From Caloranaerobacter ferrireducens (GTDB taxonomy: Bacteria; Bacillota; Clostridia; Tissierellales; Thermohalobacteraceae), in contig NZ_MDJR01000001.1 of NCBI RefSeq assembly GCF_001730685.1, forward strand, positions 558,001 through 622,000: DNA of 64,000 nucleotides, in the 5' to 3' direction. The translations under genes were made by a program, and so were the position numbers. Below the pieces are notes generated by a model. That model did no database searches. It was not told where the DNA came from and saw only the letters and a list, made by a program, of their open reading frames with translations. Below, one piece after another: positions 25,567 to 36,382 of the stretch. Numbering within the stretch: position 1 is the stretch's first letter; each line of letters begins with the position of its first letter.

Positions 25567-26046
25567 ATGGAAATAACATTGGAAAAAATTGACTTACTTA
25601 GAGAAAGGACAGGAATTAGTTATAAAGAGGCTAAAGAAATATTAGAAAAATGCAATGGTGATGTTGTTGAAGCTCTAATATATATAGAAGAGAACCAAAA
25701 ATCATGGTCACAAAACATTACCAATATAGGCGATGAATTATTGGAAAAACTAAGAGAATCAATAAGAAAAGGTAATGTAACTAAGATACAGCTTAAAAAA
25801 GATGGAGAAATAATAATGAATATTCCTGTTACAGCTGGAGCTATTGGAGCTTTATTAGCCCCTCCTGCAACTATTTTTGGATTAACAGCTGCATTTCTAT
25901 CAAAATGTACTATAGAGATAGTAAAAGAAAATGGAGAAGTAGTAAACATAAACGATTTAGCTGAAAAAACGGTTGAAAATGTAAAAAGAGTTGCAAGAAG
26001 AGAGAAAAAAGAAGAATTTAATGCTGAAGATGATACACAAGAATAA
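25567..26046 (+). CDS. DUF4342 protein with UBA-like N terminus
   Basis: 159 residues. The N-terminal 40 residues look like a UBA/TS-N helix bundle (RTGISYKEAKEILEKCNGDVVEALIYIEE). The rest is DUF4342 with a hydrophobic Gly/Ala-rich segment (PVTAGAIGALLAPPATIFGLTAAFLS). Function unknown. The ATG at 25567 has GGAGGG 6 nt upstream; the ATG at 25552 overlaps the recO stop. A promoter for the glycine T-box follows. Confidence 0.8.
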   Translation: MEITLEKIDLLRERTGISYKEAKEILEKCNGDVVEALIYIEENQKSWSQNITNIGDELLEKLRESIRKGNVTKIQLKKDGEIIMNIPVTAGAIGALLAPPATIFGLTAAFLSKCTIEIVKENGEVVNINDLAEKTVENVKRVARREKKEEFNAEDDTQE

Positions 26047-26048
26047 TA

Positions 26049-26077
26049 TTGACAAACAAATAATAATTTGCTAAATT
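26049..26077 (+). promoter_or_regulatory. sigma A promoter of the glyQS T-box operon
   Basis: Perfect -35 TTGACA (26049-26054), 17-bp spacer, -10 TAAATT (26072-26077). It starts transcription about 20 nt before the T-box leader. Confidence 0.75.
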
Positions 26078-26100
26078 ATGTTTAACAAAAGCATAAAAAT

Positions 26101-26290
26101 GCTATGATGAAGAGGAGTAATCAATAGGTATTATTCAAGCGAGCTGGGGACGGTGGGAGCCCAGTATAATCCGTTGATGAAGGGCGCTTCTGAGCATTCT
26201 TTTAAAGAGGATGCCAAATGGCATCAAATAGGGTGGAACCGCGGAAGTAACCTTTCGTCCCTATACTATAAGGGGATGAAAGGTTTTTTT
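26101..26290 (+). promoter_or_regulatory. glycine T-box leader with terminator
   Basis: A tRNA-sensing leader that allows glyQS transcription when uncharged glycine tRNA builds up. Stem I begins near GAAGAGGAGTA. The specifier is probably GGC at 26183-26185 (in AAGGGCGCTTC), a glycine codon. The T-box antiterminator sequence GGGTGGAACCGCGG is at 26231-26244 and the competing terminator is at 26251-26290 (CCTTTCGTCCC ... GGGGATGAAAGG plus seven T). Confidence 0.95.
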
Positions 26291-26365
26291 AATTGAGTAT
26301 TTATATAGCCAAAACGATAAGTGGGTTATTAAATTTTAATAACTAGATTATAGGGAGGAATGATG

Positions 26366-27253
26366 ATGAAGTTTCAAGACTTGATAATGACTCTGCTTAA
26401 ATACTGGGGTGATAAAGGATGCATAGTTGTTCAACCGTATGATATTGAAAAAGGTGCAGGAACAATGAATCCACAAACATTTTTAAGGGCTTTAGGGCCA
26501 GAACCTTGGAAGGTAGCGTATGTTGAGCCTTCAAGAAGACCAGCAGATGCTAGATATGGTGAAAATCCTAATAGAGTGTATCAACACCATCAACTTCAAG
26601 TTATATTAAAACCATCTCCAGATAATGTGCAAGAACTATATTTAGAAAGTCTTAAAGCTATTGGTATTGATCCATTAAAGCACGATATTAGGTTTGTTGA
26701 GGATAATTGGGAAGCTCCAACTTTAGGTGCTTGGGGTTTAGGATGGGAAGTTTGGCTAGATGGTATGGAAATTACTCAGTTTACATATTTCCAACAAATA
26801 GGTAGTATAAATTGTGAATTAGAATCTGCTGAAATAACTTATGGACTAGAAAGAATTGCAATGTATTTACAAGATGTTGACAATATTTTTGATATTGAAT
26901 GGGTAGATGGAGTAAAGTATGGTGAAATCTTCAAACAGGCTGAATATGAGCATTCGGTATATAGTTTTGAAGAAGCTGATATAAATGTACTTTTAAGTTT
27001 ATTTAATACATATGAAGAACAGGCTAGAAAATTAATAGAAAAGGGGCTTGTTTTCCCAGCTTATGATTTTGTTTTAAAATGTTCACATACTTTTAACGTG
27101 TTAGATGCTAGAGGTGCTATCAGTGTAGCAGAGAGAACTAGCTATATTGGAAGAGTTAGGAATTTAGCTAAACTTGTAGCAGCAAAATATATTGAAAAAA
27201 GGCAAGAGCTTGGGTTTCCACTATTAAAAGGAGGTGCTAGAAATGACATATAA
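26366..27253 (+). CDS. glyQ: glycyl-tRNA synthetase alpha subunit
   Basis: 295 residues from ATG 26366, the class II catalytic subunit of the alpha2beta2 enzyme. Family signatures: [62 protein letters not shown]. Of three consecutive ATGs (26360, 26363, 26366) the last has the best spacing from GGGAGG and gives the usual M.FQDLI start. It is controlled by the T-box upstream. Confidence 0.97.
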   Translation: MKFQDLIMTLLKYWGDKGCIVVQPYDIEKGAGTMNPQTFLRALGPEPWKVAYVEPSRRPADARYGENPNRVYQHHQLQVILKPSPDNVQELYLESLKAIGIDPLKHDIRFVEDNWEAPTLGAWGLGWEVWLDGMEITQFTYFQQIGSINCELESAEITYGLERIAMYLQDVDNIFDIEWVDGVKYGEIFKQAEYEHSVYSFEEADINVLLSLFNTYEEQARKLIEKGLVFPAYDFVLKCSHTFNVLDARGAISVAERTSYIGRVRNLAKLVAAKYIEKRQELGFPLLKGGARNDI

Positions 27254-29324
27254 GTACCTATTAGAGATAGGTGTAGAAGAAATACCTGCAAGATTTATGG
27301 AGCAAACTATTAGTCAGTTAAGAGAGAAGTTTGAAAATTTGTTTAAGGATGAGAGAATAGATTTCGAAGATATTAAAGTTTACGGTACACCTAGAAGATT
27401 GGTTGCTATTATATATGGACTTAATGAAAAACAAGAAGATTTGCATGAATTAGTGAAGGGACCTGCGAAGAGAATTGCGTATGATAAAGATGGTAATCCA
27501 ACAAAAGCATTAATTGGATTTTCTAAGGGGCAGGGAGTTAGTCCTGAAGATGTTATTATAAAAGAATATAATGGAGAAGATTATGTATATGTAAATAAAA
27601 CTGTACAAGGGAAGAATATTAGAGAAGTACTAAAAGATAATATACCAACTCTTATAAAGTCTATAAACTTTCCTAAATCTATGAGATGGGGAGGAAAAAG
27701 CTTTAGATTTGCTAGACCTATAAGATGGATAGTATCAATATTAGAAAATGAGATTATAGAATTTGATTTAGATGGTATTTTAGTATCAAATAAAACAAAA
27801 GGACACAGATTTTTAGGCAAAAAAGATATAGAGATTAGCAATGTAGATGAATATATTGATAAGTTAAGAGAAAATTACGTTATTGTTGACCAAGAGGAAA
27901 GAAAAAATTTAATAAAACATGGCTGTGATAGATTAGTTAAAAGTAAAGGTGGAAATATATTAGAAGATTTAGAACTTTTGGAAGAGCTAACATATATAGT
28001 TGAGTATCCAACACCTTTGTTAGGAAGAATTAAAGAAGAATATTTAAAATTACCTATGGAGGTTATTACTACTCCAATGAAAGAACATCAAAGATATTAT
28101 CCTGTTGTAGATGATAAGGGTAGACTGATGCCATACTTTGTTGCAGTAAGAAATGGTAATGAAGAATATTTAGATATTGTAACGAAAGGTAACGAAAAAG
28201 TATTAGAAGCAAGATTAGAAGATGCTAAATTTTTCTATAACGAAGATATAAAAAGAACTCTTGGGGACTATGTAGAAGAGCTTAAAAATATTGTTTTTCA
28301 AGATAAATTAGGAACTATGTATGAGAAAACTACTAGACTTGTAGAATTAGTGGAAAGAATGAGTGAATATCTAGAAGTAGGAGAAGAAACTAAAAAAGAT
28401 GCAAGGAGAGCTGCTTATCTTTCAAAAGCTGATTTGGTTACTAAGATGGTTTACGAATTTACTGAACTACAGGGAGTTATGGGTAGAGAATATGGTAAAA
28501 TATCTGGAGAAAATGAAATAGTTAGTTTGGCTATCTATGAGCATTATTTGCCTAGGTTTGCAAATGATGAATTACCTACAACTACTGCTGGTGCTATATT
28601 AAGTATAGCTGATAAAATTGATACAATAGCAGGTTGTTTTGCAATTGGTATACAGCCAACAGGTTCTCAAGATCCATATGGATTGAGAAGACAATCACTT
28701 GGTATAATCAATATAATATTGGATAAAAATTTACACATTTCATTAGGGGAATTTATTGATTATGCATTATCTATATATAAAGATTCAAAAGGATTAGAGT
28801 TTGATAAAGAAAAAGTAAAAGAAGAAATATTAGATTTCTTTAAAATAAGAATAAAAAATCTGTTTATAGAAATGGGTATAAGATATGATGTAGTAGATGC
28901 AGTTATATATACTGGTTTAGACAATATAACTGAGCTTTATATTAGGGCAGAAGAACTTAATAAATGGATAAATAAAGAAGAATTAGGTGAGATTATAGCT
29001 GCTTTTAATAGAGTTACTAAACTAGCTAAAAAGGCAAGTTCTGATATGGTTAATGAGGAATTATTAATTGAAGATAAGGAACGTGATTTATATAGAGTTT
29101 ACATTAGTATAAAAGATAGAGTTGATGAGTATCTAAGAGAAAGAGAGTATGATAAAGCTTTGGATACTCTTATCGATTTGAAAGAGCCGATAGATAATTT
29201 CTTTGATAATGTTATGGTTATGGTTGAGGATGAAGATATAAAAAATAATAGGTTAGGTTTAATTAAGAAAATTTCAGATATGATGTTTTCGATTTGTGAC
29301 TTATCAAAAATTGTTATAAAATAA
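27243..29324 (+). CDS. glyS: glycyl-tRNA synthetase beta subunit
   Basis: 693 residues, with the tRNA-binding and HD-like domains of the bacterial beta chain ([44 protein letters not shown]). ATG 27243 has AAAGGAGGT upstream and overlaps the glyQ end by 11 nt. Normal length. Confidence 0.97.
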   Translation: MTYKYLLEIGVEEIPARFMEQTISQLREKFENLFKDERIDFEDIKVYGTPRRLVAIIYGLNEKQEDLHELVKGPAKRIAYDKDGNPTKALIGFSKGQGVSPEDVIIKEYNGEDYVYVNKTVQGKNIREVLKDNIPTLIKSINFPKSMRWGGKSFRFARPIRWIVSILENEIIEFDLDGILVSNKTKGHRFLGKKDIEISNVDEYIDKLRENYVIVDQEERKNLIKHGCDRLVKSKGGNILEDLELLEELTYIVEYPTPLLGRIKEEYLKLPMEVITTPMKEHQRYYPVVDDKGRLMPYFVAVRNGNEEYLDIVTKGNEKVLEARLEDAKFFYNEDIKRTLGDYVEELKNIVFQDKLGTMYEKTTRLVELVERMSEYLEVGEETKKDARRAAYLSKADLVTKMVYEFTELQGVMGREYGKISGENEIVSLAIYEHYLPRFANDELPTTTAGAILSIADKIDTIAGCFAIGIQPTGSQDPYGLRRQSLGIINIILDKNLHISLGEFIDYALSIYKDSKGLEFDKEKVKEEILDFFKIRIKNLFIEMGIRYDVVDAVIYTGLDNITELYIRAEELNKWINKEELGEIIAAFNRVTKLAKKASSDMVNEELLIEDKERDLYRVYISIKDRVDEYLREREYDKALDTLIDLKEPIDNFFDNVMVMVEDEDIKNNRLGLIKKISDMMFSICDLSKIVIK

Positions 29325-29331
29325 CTATAAC

Positions 29332-29360
29332 AAAGTCCACCAATGGGTGGGCTTTATCTT
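29332..29360 (+). terminator. terminator candidate after glyS
   Basis: AAAGTCCACC / GGTGGGCTTT arms with one G-T pair and a short loop; only a weak T-rich tail. Confidence 0.5.
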
Positions 29361-29408
29361 AAAAATACAATTTGATAAAATATAGTAAACATTCCTGTTT
29401 GAAAAGAG

Positions 29409-30050
29409 GTGAGTGTTATTCAATATACTGAAAGGCAAAATCAGATAATTGATATAGTTAAGAAAAATCAGCCTATAACAAGTGAAGCGATTGCAAAAAA
29501 ACTAAATTTAACTAGAGCTACTCTCAGACCAGATTTGGCTATACTTACAATGTCAGGTATTTTAGAAGCTAGACCTAAGGTAGGTTATTTCTATTCTGGA
29601 AAATCTAATTTAGATTTTTATAAAGATTATATGAAAGAAATTAAAGTAAATGATATTAAGTCTTTACCTGTCGTTGTTGATGAATCAACTACAGTTTATG
29701 ATGCAATAGTGACTCTTTTTTTAGAAGATGTAGGAACGGTTTATGTAGTTTCAAAAGGATTACTTGCAGGCGTGGTTTCAAGGAAGGATTTTCTTAAGAG
29801 TGCTATAGGTGGAATGGATATAAATAAAATACCTGTTGGAGTAATAATGACTAGAATGCCTAATATAGTTGTTGCAAAACCAGAAGAAAATATTATTGAA
29901 GCTGCTGAAAAAATTATAGAGCATCAAGTTGATAGTCTTCCTGTAGTAGAAGATGCTGAGGTTGATGGAGTTAAAGGGTATAAAGTTGTAGGTAGGATTT
30001 CAAAAACAAATATTACAAAAATATTCGTTGATTTAGCAAAAAATCGCTAG
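29409..30050 (+). CDS. ccpN: CcpN-like regulator (HTH plus CBS pair)
   Basis: A 213-residue repressor. The N-terminal winged HTH (QPITSEAIAKKLNLTRATLRPDLAIL) is followed by two CBS domains (about 75-205). CcpN in Bacillus represses gluconeogenesis genes and senses nucleotides through its CBS pair; it is encoded just before the PPDK regulator gene, as here. The start is unclear: the GTG at 29409 gives the expected MS.I start but overlaps the AGAGGTGA ribosome site, and the codon at ideal spacing is ATT (29418). Confidence 0.9.
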   Translation: MSVIQYTERQNQIIDIVKKNQPITSEAIAKKLNLTRATLRPDLAILTMSGILEARPKVGYFYSGKSNLDFYKDYMKEIKVNDIKSLPVVVDESTTVYDAIVTLFLEDVGTVYVVSKGLLAGVVSRKDFLKSAIGGMDINKIPVGVIMTRMPNIVVAKPEENIIEAAEKIIEHQVDSLPVVEDAEVDGVKGYKVVGRISKTNITKIFVDLAKNR

Positions 30051-30061
30051 GGGGTAGTTAA

Positions 30062-30883
30062 ATGGGAAAAGAAATGGTTGTATATGTTTTATCAGATTCG
30101 ATAGGTGAAACTGGTGAACAAGTTGCTAGAGCAGCTATAAGTCAATTTAATTCAGGAAAATATAATATTAAAAGATTTCCATATATTACAGAAGAAGAGC
30201 AAATAGTTGAAATTTTTGATGAAGCTAAAGGTGAAAATTGTATAATTGTTTTTACAATAGTTATTGAAAAATTAAGGAATTTTATACTTGAAAATGCAAA
30301 GAAATATAATATACAAGCAATTGATTTAATGACACCAGTAATAAATGCAGTTAAAAATGTTGTTGGACACGAGCCAAAAAGAGAACCAGGGCTTATTAGA
30401 AAACTAGACGAAAAGTATTTTAGAAAAGTAGAAGCTATTGAATTTGCAGTAAAATATGATGATGGAAAAGATACAAGAGGTATTAAGTTAGCAGATATTG
30501 TTCTTGTAGGTATATCACGAACTTCTAAAACTCCTCTTAGTATGTATTTAGCTCATAAGAATATAAAGGTAGCCAATATACCTTTAGTACCAGAAGTATC
30601 TCCACCAAAAGAATTATTTGAGATCGACCCTAAAAAGATAATAGGACTTACTGCAAATCCTATAAAATTGAATGAAATAAGAAAAGAAAGATTAAAGGCA
30701 TTAGGGTTAAGCAATACTGCTAGTTATGCTAGTATGGATAGAATATTAAAAGAACTAGAATATTCAGAGAAGATAATGAAAAAATTAGGATGTGTTGTAA
30801 TTGATGTATCAAATAAAGCAGTTGAAGAAAGTGCGAACATAATTATGGAGATTATTAAGGAAAATAACTTATTAAGAGTTTAA
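30062..30883 (+). CDS. ppsR: pyruvate, phosphate dikinase regulatory protein (YqfL/PpsR)
   Basis: A 273-residue bifunctional kinase/phosphorylase that switches pyruvate phosphate dikinase off and on by ADP- and phosphate-dependent reactions at a Thr. Signatures: VLSDSIGETGEQVARAA at the N terminus and the P-loop GISRTSKTPLSMYLA. The dikinase gene itself is not in the window. It lies 12 nt after the CcpN-like gene and ends at a terminator. Confidence 0.93.
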   Translation: MGKEMVVYVLSDSIGETGEQVARAAISQFNSGKYNIKRFPYITEEEQIVEIFDEAKGENCIIVFTIVIEKLRNFILENAKKYNIQAIDLMTPVINAVKNVVGHEPKREPGLIRKLDEKYFRKVEAIEFAVKYDDGKDTRGIKLADIVLVGISRTSKTPLSMYLAHKNIKVANIPLVPEVSPPKELFEIDPKKIIGLTANPIKLNEIRKERLKALGLSNTASYASMDRILKELEYSEKIMKKLGCVVIDVSNKAVEESANIIMEIIKENNLLRV

Positions 30884-30913
30884 AAAGAGTGCTATTTCTA
30901 AGCACTCTTTTTA
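30883..30913 (+). terminator. intrinsic terminator after the PPDK regulator
   Basis: AAAAGAGTGCT / AGCACTCTTTT arms with a 7-nt loop and a T-rich tail. Confidence 0.8.
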
Positions 30914-31143
30914 TAATCTATAGGAAATTATATTCCATATTAAATTGTGGATAATTTCAAATATAATTTCCGTTTATGGATTTCAACAAAATCCACCTTG
31001 ATTTATTCAAATCGAAGATTTTGTTCAAATAATTAAAAAGCTAGTTTTTAAAGAAATAAATAGAAGGATTATACTTGTATATGTTGTATATATTAAATAA
31101 TAGCTTTATAAATCTTCGAAAAAATAATAAAAGGTGATGCCTG

Positions 31144-32154
31144 ATGAATATAAGATTGAGAACAGAGGAGTTAGAAAAAAACATCCTCTCTAAATATGCC
31201 GCTTTGAGTTCTAAATCTAGAAGAAGATTTGAAGAGAAAAAGTGCACTATTAGAACTGAGTTTCAGAGAGATAGAGATAGAATAGTTCATTCAAAAGCAT
31301 TTCGTAGACTTAAACATAAGACTCAGGTTTTTATTGCACCAGAAGGAGATCATTATAGAACGAGGCTTACTCATACGTTGGAGGTAGCACAAATTTCAAG
31401 AACTTTGGCTAGGGCTTTAAGATTAAATGAGGACTTAGCAGAAGCTATTGCTTTAGGACATGATTTGGGGCATACACCTTTTGGGCATAAGGGAGAACAG
31501 GTTTTAAATGAAATTTTTTCAAAAGGATTTAGGCACAATGAACAAAGCTTGAAGGTAGTTGATTATTTAGAGTTTCATAATGGGAAACCAGGTTTAAATT
31601 TAACGTATGAAGTAAGAGATGGAATTTTAAATCATACAGGCGATAAAGATCCTGTTACCTTAGAAGGGAGAATAGTAAAGATAGCTGATAGAATAGCTTA
31701 TATAAATCATGATATTGATGATTCATTAAGAGCTAAAATAATATCTGAGAAGGACTTACCGAAAGACTGTATAGAAGTGTTGGGTTTTACACATGGTGAA
31801 AGAATAAATACAATGATTGTGGATATCATAAAAAATAGTTATGAAAAAAACGATATAAAAATGAGTGAGGAAATTAGTTACTATACTAATAAACTTAGAG
31901 ATTTTATGTTCCAAAATGTTTATTTGAATAAAAAAGCAAAATCAGAAGAGGATAAAGCGAAATTCATAATAGAACAGCTTTATGAATATTATAATAAAAA
32001 TTTCGAAAAAATACCAGTTGAGCATAGAAAACATCATGAAACTATTCATAGAACTAAAGAAGAAATAGTATGTGATTATATTGCTGGTATGACTGACAGA
32101 TATGCAATTAGAGTTTTTAAAGATATTTTTGTTCCTCGTCCGTGGCAAAAATAA
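31144..32154 (+). CDS. dGTP triphosphohydrolase-like HD protein
   Basis: A 336-residue HD-domain enzyme of the Dgt family, which releases triphosphate from dNTPs. Metal-binding residues in [24 protein letters not shown] and [14 protein letters not shown]-terminal [26 protein letters not shown] is the family block. This is the shorter, Dgt-like form of Firmicutes; its substrate preference is unknown. Ribosome site AAAGGTGATG. It sits before dnaG and may share its operon; 238 nt separate them, with no clear terminator. Confidence 0.92.
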   Translation: MNIRLRTEELEKNILSKYAALSSKSRRRFEEKKCTIRTEFQRDRDRIVHSKAFRRLKHKTQVFIAPEGDHYRTRLTHTLEVAQISRTLARALRLNEDLAEAIALGHDLGHTPFGHKGEQVLNEIFSKGFRHNEQSLKVVDYLEFHNGKPGLNLTYEVRDGILNHTGDKDPVTLEGRIVKIADRIAYINHDIDDSLRAKIISEKDLPKDCIEVLGFTHGERINTMIVDIIKNSYEKNDIKMSEEISYYTNKLRDFMFQNVYLNKKAKSEEDKAKFIIEQLYEYYNKNFEKIPVEHRKHHETIHRTKEEIVCDYIAGMTDRYAIRVFKDIFVPRPWQK

Positions 32155-32392
32155 ACAGTATAAAATGTAAAAAAATCAATAAAAATCAAATAGAACCATA
32201 AAACACTAATAAAATTTTAAAAAAAATTTTTTTAATAAGAAGGAATATATCGATATATGTCGAATAATTAAAACCTGCCATAAAAAATGTTTATGTTTTT
32301 AGAATATATTTCCATTTTATAAAAGTTTTTTTTGTTTGAAGGGAAGGAAAAAAGTCTATTTTTGACGAATAGTATTAAAAAAGGTGATATTT

Positions 32393-34225
32393 ATGTCAAG
32401 CTCCTTGAATGAAGATTTAATTCAAGAGATAAGAGAAAAAAATGAAATAGTAGGAGTTATTTCACAATACATTAATTTAAAAAGAACTGGTGCAAACTAT
32501 AAAGCACTATGTCCTTTTCATAATGAGAAAACACCTTCTTTTGTTGTATCATCTTCAAAGCAGATTTTCCATTGCTTTGGGTGTGGGGTAGGCGGTGATG
32601 TAATTACTTTTATAATGAAATATGAAAACCTAGACTTTAAAGAAGCCATTAAGCTGTTAGCTGATAGAGCAGGTATTGAAATTGATGAAAGTAATATGAA
32701 AAAGAATGTTGAACTGGAAAGAAGAAAAAATAGACTTTATCAAATAAATCGGGAAGCAGCTAGATATTTTTACTATAATTTAAGGAGAAATAGCAAGGGT
32801 TATAGTTACTTTAGAAAAAGAGGCGTTTCAGATAATACTATAAAAGCTTTTGGACTTGGATATGCTAATTCAACATGGGATGATTTACTAAAATACTTAG
32901 TATCAAAGGGCTATAAGGAAGAAGAATTACTTGAAGCAGGTTTAATTATTGAGAGGCAAAGTAAAAATGGTTTCTATGATAGATTTAGAGATAGAGTTAT
33001 GTTTCCTATAGTAAACACAAGAGGTAGAGTTATAGGTTTTGGTGGTAGAGTATTAGATGATTCTGTACCTAAGTATTTGAATTCTCCAGATACTCTTGTG
33101 TTTTCTAAAGGCAACAACTTATTTGGTTTAAATTTAGTATATAAAAATTCAAAAATAGATAAAATCTTATTAGTTGAAGGTTACATGGATGTTATTTCTT
33201 TGTATAATAAGGGTATTGTCTATAGCGTAGCTTCTCTTGGTACAGCTTTTACAGAAAATCAAGGTAAAATGCTAAAGAGATGGAACGATAGTATTTATAT
33301 TTGCTATGATTCAGATGATGCAGGATTAAAAGCATCTAATAAAGCGCTAGATTTACTTAAGAAAATAGGGTTTAAGCCTAGAGTTATAGTTTTGCCTGAT
33401 GGTTTAGATCCAGATGAATATATTAATAGATTTGGAAAGAAGTCATTTGAAAAATTATTTGATACTGCATTAGATTATATTGATTTTAAAATATTATATT
33501 ATAAAAAAAAGTTCGATATAAATACTGTTCAAGGGAAGGTAGATTTTATAAAAAATATATCACAGAATATAAAAAATATATCAAGCCCTGTTGAAAGAGA
33601 TGTATATATTAATAGAGTTTCTGATGAAACTAATATTTCTGTTGATGCTATAAGAAAAGAAATTTTCGGAGTAAAAGGTATTAAAACCGGATTAAAGGAC
33701 AAGTATATAAATACGAATTATAGAAATAATAATAAAAGTAAGATTGTTCCAGTAGAGAATGTTTTGGAACCTGGTCATTTAACTGCAGAAAAAAGCCTTT
33801 TAAATTTGTTAATTAATGACGAATATATATACGAGAAAATAAAAGAAAACTTTTCGCCAGACGATTTTCTTGATCCAATAAATAGAAAAATTGCAGAATT
33901 AGTTTATGATAGCTATAAAGAGGGTAGGAAAATTATAAAGCAGGATCTTATTAATAACTTTTCAGATTCTGAATTAGATAAAGTAAATGAAGTTCTGGCG
34001 ATTGAAATAAATTTTGAGAATAGCGAAAGAGATAAGGCTGTAGATGATTATTTAAAAAAAATAAATTATTACAAGTTGAAGATAAAAAGAAAGCAAATTA
34101 AAGAAGAGATAAAACTTATAGAATCTAAGAAAGTTATAAGTGAAGGAGAGGAAGAAAAATTAAGGGAGTTATGTTTAGAGCTAATGGAATTAGACAAAGC
34201 TTTAAAACTACACTGTTTGTTTTAG
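32393..34225 (+). CDS. dnaG: DNA primase DnaG
   Basis: 610 residues, making RNA primers for replication. N-terminal zinc site C40-P-F-H43 ... C61-F-G-C64, then the primase core with Toprim motifs (LLVEGYMDVISL, CYDSDDAG) and a C-terminal helicase-binding domain (about 450-610). The ATG at 32393 has AAAAGGTGAT upstream; an earlier GTG at 32384 lies inside that site. It directly precedes rpoD, the conserved macromolecular synthesis arrangement. Confidence 0.97.
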   Translation: MSSSLNEDLIQEIREKNEIVGVISQYINLKRTGANYKALCPFHNEKTPSFVVSSSKQIFHCFGCGVGGDVITFIMKYENLDFKEAIKLLADRAGIEIDESNMKKNVELERRKNRLYQINREAARYFYYNLRRNSKGYSYFRKRGVSDNTIKAFGLGYANSTWDDLLKYLVSKGYKEEELLEAGLIIERQSKNGFYDRFRDRVMFPIVNTRGRVIGFGGRVLDDSVPKYLNSPDTLVFSKGNNLFGLNLVYKNSKIDKILLVEGYMDVISLYNKGIVYSVASLGTAFTENQGKMLKRWNDSIYICYDSDDAGLKASNKALDLLKKIGFKPRVIVLPDGLDPDEYINRFGKKSFEKLFDTALDYIDFKILYYKKKFDINTVQGKVDFIKNISQNIKNISSPVERDVYINRVSDETNISVDAIRKEIFGVKGIKTGLKDKYINTNYRNNNKSKIVPVENVLEPGHLTAEKSLLNLLINDEYIYEKIKENFSPDDFLDPINRKIAELVYDSYKEGRKIIKQDLINNFSDSELDKVNEVLAIEINFENSERDKAVDDYLKKINYYKLKIKRKQIKEEIKLIESKKVISEGEEEKLRELCLELMELDKALKLHCLF

Positions 34226-34243
34226 CTGAAAGGAGGGAACTAA

Positions 34244-35344
34244 ATGAGCAAAGGAAAAGATAAAGAAAAAGACGTAAAAATAAATACTATGAAAAAGTTG
34301 ATTGAAAAAGGTAAAAAGCAGGGGATGTTAACATATAAAGAAATTATGGATACATTAGAGGAGATAGATATTGATTCAGATCAAATAGATGAGATATATC
34401 AAGGCTTAGAGGAAATGGGTATAGATATAGTCGGAGATAAAGAAGACGAAATATTACTAGAAAAAGAAGAAATACATGAAATTACAGAAGACGATTTATC
34501 TTTGCCTAAAGGAATTAGTGTAGACGATCCTGTTAGAATGTATCTAAAAGAGATAGGAAAAGTACCACTACTTACAGCAGAAGAGGAAATTGAATTGGCT
34601 AAAAGAATGGAACAAGGTGATGAATTAGCAAAGAAAAGATTAATTGAAGCAAATTTAAGATTAGTGGTAAGTATAGCAAAAAGGTATGTTGGTAGAGGAA
34701 TGCTCTTTTTAGATTTAATACAAGAAGGTAATTTAGGACTTATAAAAGCTGTTGAGAAGTTTGATTATAGAAAAGGTTATAAATTTAGTACTTATGCTAC
34801 ATGGTGGATAAGACAGGCGATTACAAGAGCTATAGCAGATCAGGCAAGAACTATTAGAATACCTGTTCATATGGTTGAAACAATAAATAAATTAATTAGA
34901 GTTTCAAGACAATTACTACAAACTCTAGGAAGAGAACCTACTCCTGAAGAGATTGCTAAAGAGATGAATCTAGAAGAAGAAAAAGTTAGGGAAATATTAA
35001 AAATAGCTCAAGAACCTGTTTCATTAGAAACACCAATTGGTGAAGAAGAAGATAGCCATCTTGGCGATTTTATTCCTGATGATGATGCACAAGCACCTTC
35101 TGAAGCAGCTACGTTTACTTTACTTAAAGAGCAGTTAGTAGAAGTATTAGATACGTTAACGCCTAGAGAACAGAAAGTTTTAATCCTTAGATTTGGGCTT
35201 GAAGATGGTAGAGCTCGTACATTAGAAGAAGTTGGTAGAGAATTTGATGTAACTAGAGAAAGAATTAGACAGATTGAAGCAAAAGCTTTAAGGAAGTTAA
35301 GACATCCAAGTAGAAGCAAAAAGTTAAAAGACTTTTTAGAATAA
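34244..35344 (+). CDS. rpoD: RNA polymerase primary sigma factor SigA
   Basis: 366 residues, the main housekeeping sigma factor. Region 1.2/2 ([51 protein letters not shown]), region 3, and region 4 with the -35-binding HTH ([27 protein letters not shown]) are all present. Length as in Bacillus SigA. AAAGGAGGG precedes the ATG by 7 nt. Confidence 0.98.
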   Translation: MSKGKDKEKDVKINTMKKLIEKGKKQGMLTYKEIMDTLEEIDIDSDQIDEIYQGLEEMGIDIVGDKEDEILLEKEEIHEITEDDLSLPKGISVDDPVRMYLKEIGKVPLLTAEEEIELAKRMEQGDELAKKRLIEANLRLVVSIAKRYVGRGMLFLDLIQEGNLGLIKAVEKFDYRKGYKFSTYATWWIRQAITRAIADQARTIRIPVHMVETINKLIRVSRQLLQTLGREPTPEEIAKEMNLEEEKVREILKIAQEPVSLETPIGEEEDSHLGDFIPDDDAQAPSEAATFTLLKEQLVEVLDTLTPREQKVLILRFGLEDGRARTLEEVGREFDVTRERIRQIEAKALRKLRHPSRSKKLKDFLE

Positions 35345-35379
35345 AATTAAAGATTCGCCAAAGGCGAATCTTTAATTTT
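35343..35379. terminator. bidirectional terminator after rpoD
   Basis: Perfect 17-bp arms (AAAATTAAAGATTCGCC and its complement) with a 3-nt loop. It serves rpoD and, on the minus strand, overlaps the end of the convergent small gene at 35372-35551. Confidence 0.85.
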
Positions 35380-35551
35380 GGTCTCTTAGATAATAGCGTT
35401 TTTTAGAATTCTTGGTTTTAATATCATCGTTTTTTTCATTAATATAGTCTTTGAGTTCTTCAGCTTCTTTTTGCCAATTAAGTGTTGTACCACCCCAAGT
35501 AAAGGTTGGAATGTCATAAAAGTTTTTAATTTTATTTGGTTTACGATTCAT
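35372..35551 (-). CDS. small hypothetical protein convergent with rpoD
   Basis: 59 residues starting MNRKPNKIKNFYDIPTFTWGG and followed by a charged helix. The ATG at 35549-35551 has GAGGTG at good spacing; a longer frame from a TTG at 35560 would overlap that site. Not recognised as a named family. The conserved-looking aromatic/Gly motif and the good ribosome site support it as real. It shares its terminator with rpoD. Confidence 0.6.
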   Translation of the reverse strand: MNRKPNKIKNFYDIPTFTWGGTTLNWQKEAEELKDYINEKNDDIKTKNSKKRYYLRDQN

Positions 35552-35624
35552 AGCAAACACCTCAGTAATAGTTTTCCCAAAATAACAGTTTTTAATATAT
35601 TTTTTAAGTAAATTAAAATAGTAA

Positions 35625-35633
35625 TGGTATAAT
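35625..35633 (+). promoter_or_regulatory. extended -10 promoter before trmK
   Basis: TGGTATAAT, a TGn plus perfect TATAAT, 53 nt before the trmK start. The -35 region is poor. Confidence 0.5.
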
Positions 35634-35686
35634 ATAAATAAGGACTATTATATGTAAAAGCAAATATAGATAAAAGGAGTAGGGTT

Positions 35687-36382
35687 ATGAAGTTATCACC
35701 AAGGCTTAAAGTAATAGCTGATTATGTTAAAAATAATTCTTCTGTTGCAGATATTGGTACAGATCATGGTTATATACCTGTATATCTTATTGAAAACAAT
35801 ATTTCTAAAAGAGTTATTGCTTCAGATGTTAATAAGGGACCACTTGAAAGTGCTAAAAAATATGTAGATTTGAAAAAATTAAACCATAAGATAGATTTAA
35901 GATTGGGTGATGGATTAAGAACATTAAGACCAAATGAAGTAGATACTGTTATTATAGCTGGTATGGGTGGTTTATTAATTAAAAAGATACTTGAAGATGG
36001 AAGAAAAATTGCTGAAACAATAGATAATTTCATTTTACAGCCTATGATTGCGTCTGATGAACTAAGAAAGTATTTAATTAAACATAATTATAAAATTATT
36101 GATGAAAAGTTAGCTAAAGAGGGAGATAAAATATATGAAGTTATGTTAGTAGGGCATGGTAAGGATAGTGTTAAAGATGAGATATACTTTGAGATAGGTA
36201 AAAAATTGATAGAGAATAAAGATCCTTTATTAAAAGAGTTGATTCAGAAAAAGTTAAGAGAGACTGAAGATATACTACATAAGATTAGGGTAAATGAATC
36301 AATAAAAGCACGAGAAAAACTAAATGTAATAAAGAAAAAATATGAGAAATTGAAGGAGGTATTAAAATCCATTGATTGTTAA
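35687..36382 (+). CDS. trmK: tRNA (adenine-22-N1)-methyltransferase TrmK
   Basis: 231 residues. S-adenosylmethionine motif VADIGTDHGYIPVYLI, then SDVNKGPLESAKKY and IIAGMGGLLIKKIL, the TrmK (YqfN) pattern; the C-terminal half is a coiled coil. It methylates A22 in tRNA. It overlaps the next gene by 11 nt, as yqfN and yqfO are paired in Bacillus. Confidence 0.93.
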   Translation: MKLSPRLKVIADYVKNNSSVADIGTDHGYIPVYLIENNISKRVIASDVNKGPLESAKKYVDLKKLNHKIDLRLGDGLRTLRPNEVDTVIIAGMGGLLIKKILEDGRKIAETIDNFILQPMIASDELRKYLIKHNYKIIDEKLAKEGDKIYEVMLVGHGKDSVKDEIYFEIGKKLIENKDPLLKELIQKKLRETEDILHKIRVNESIKAREKLNVIKKKYEKLKEVLKSIDC

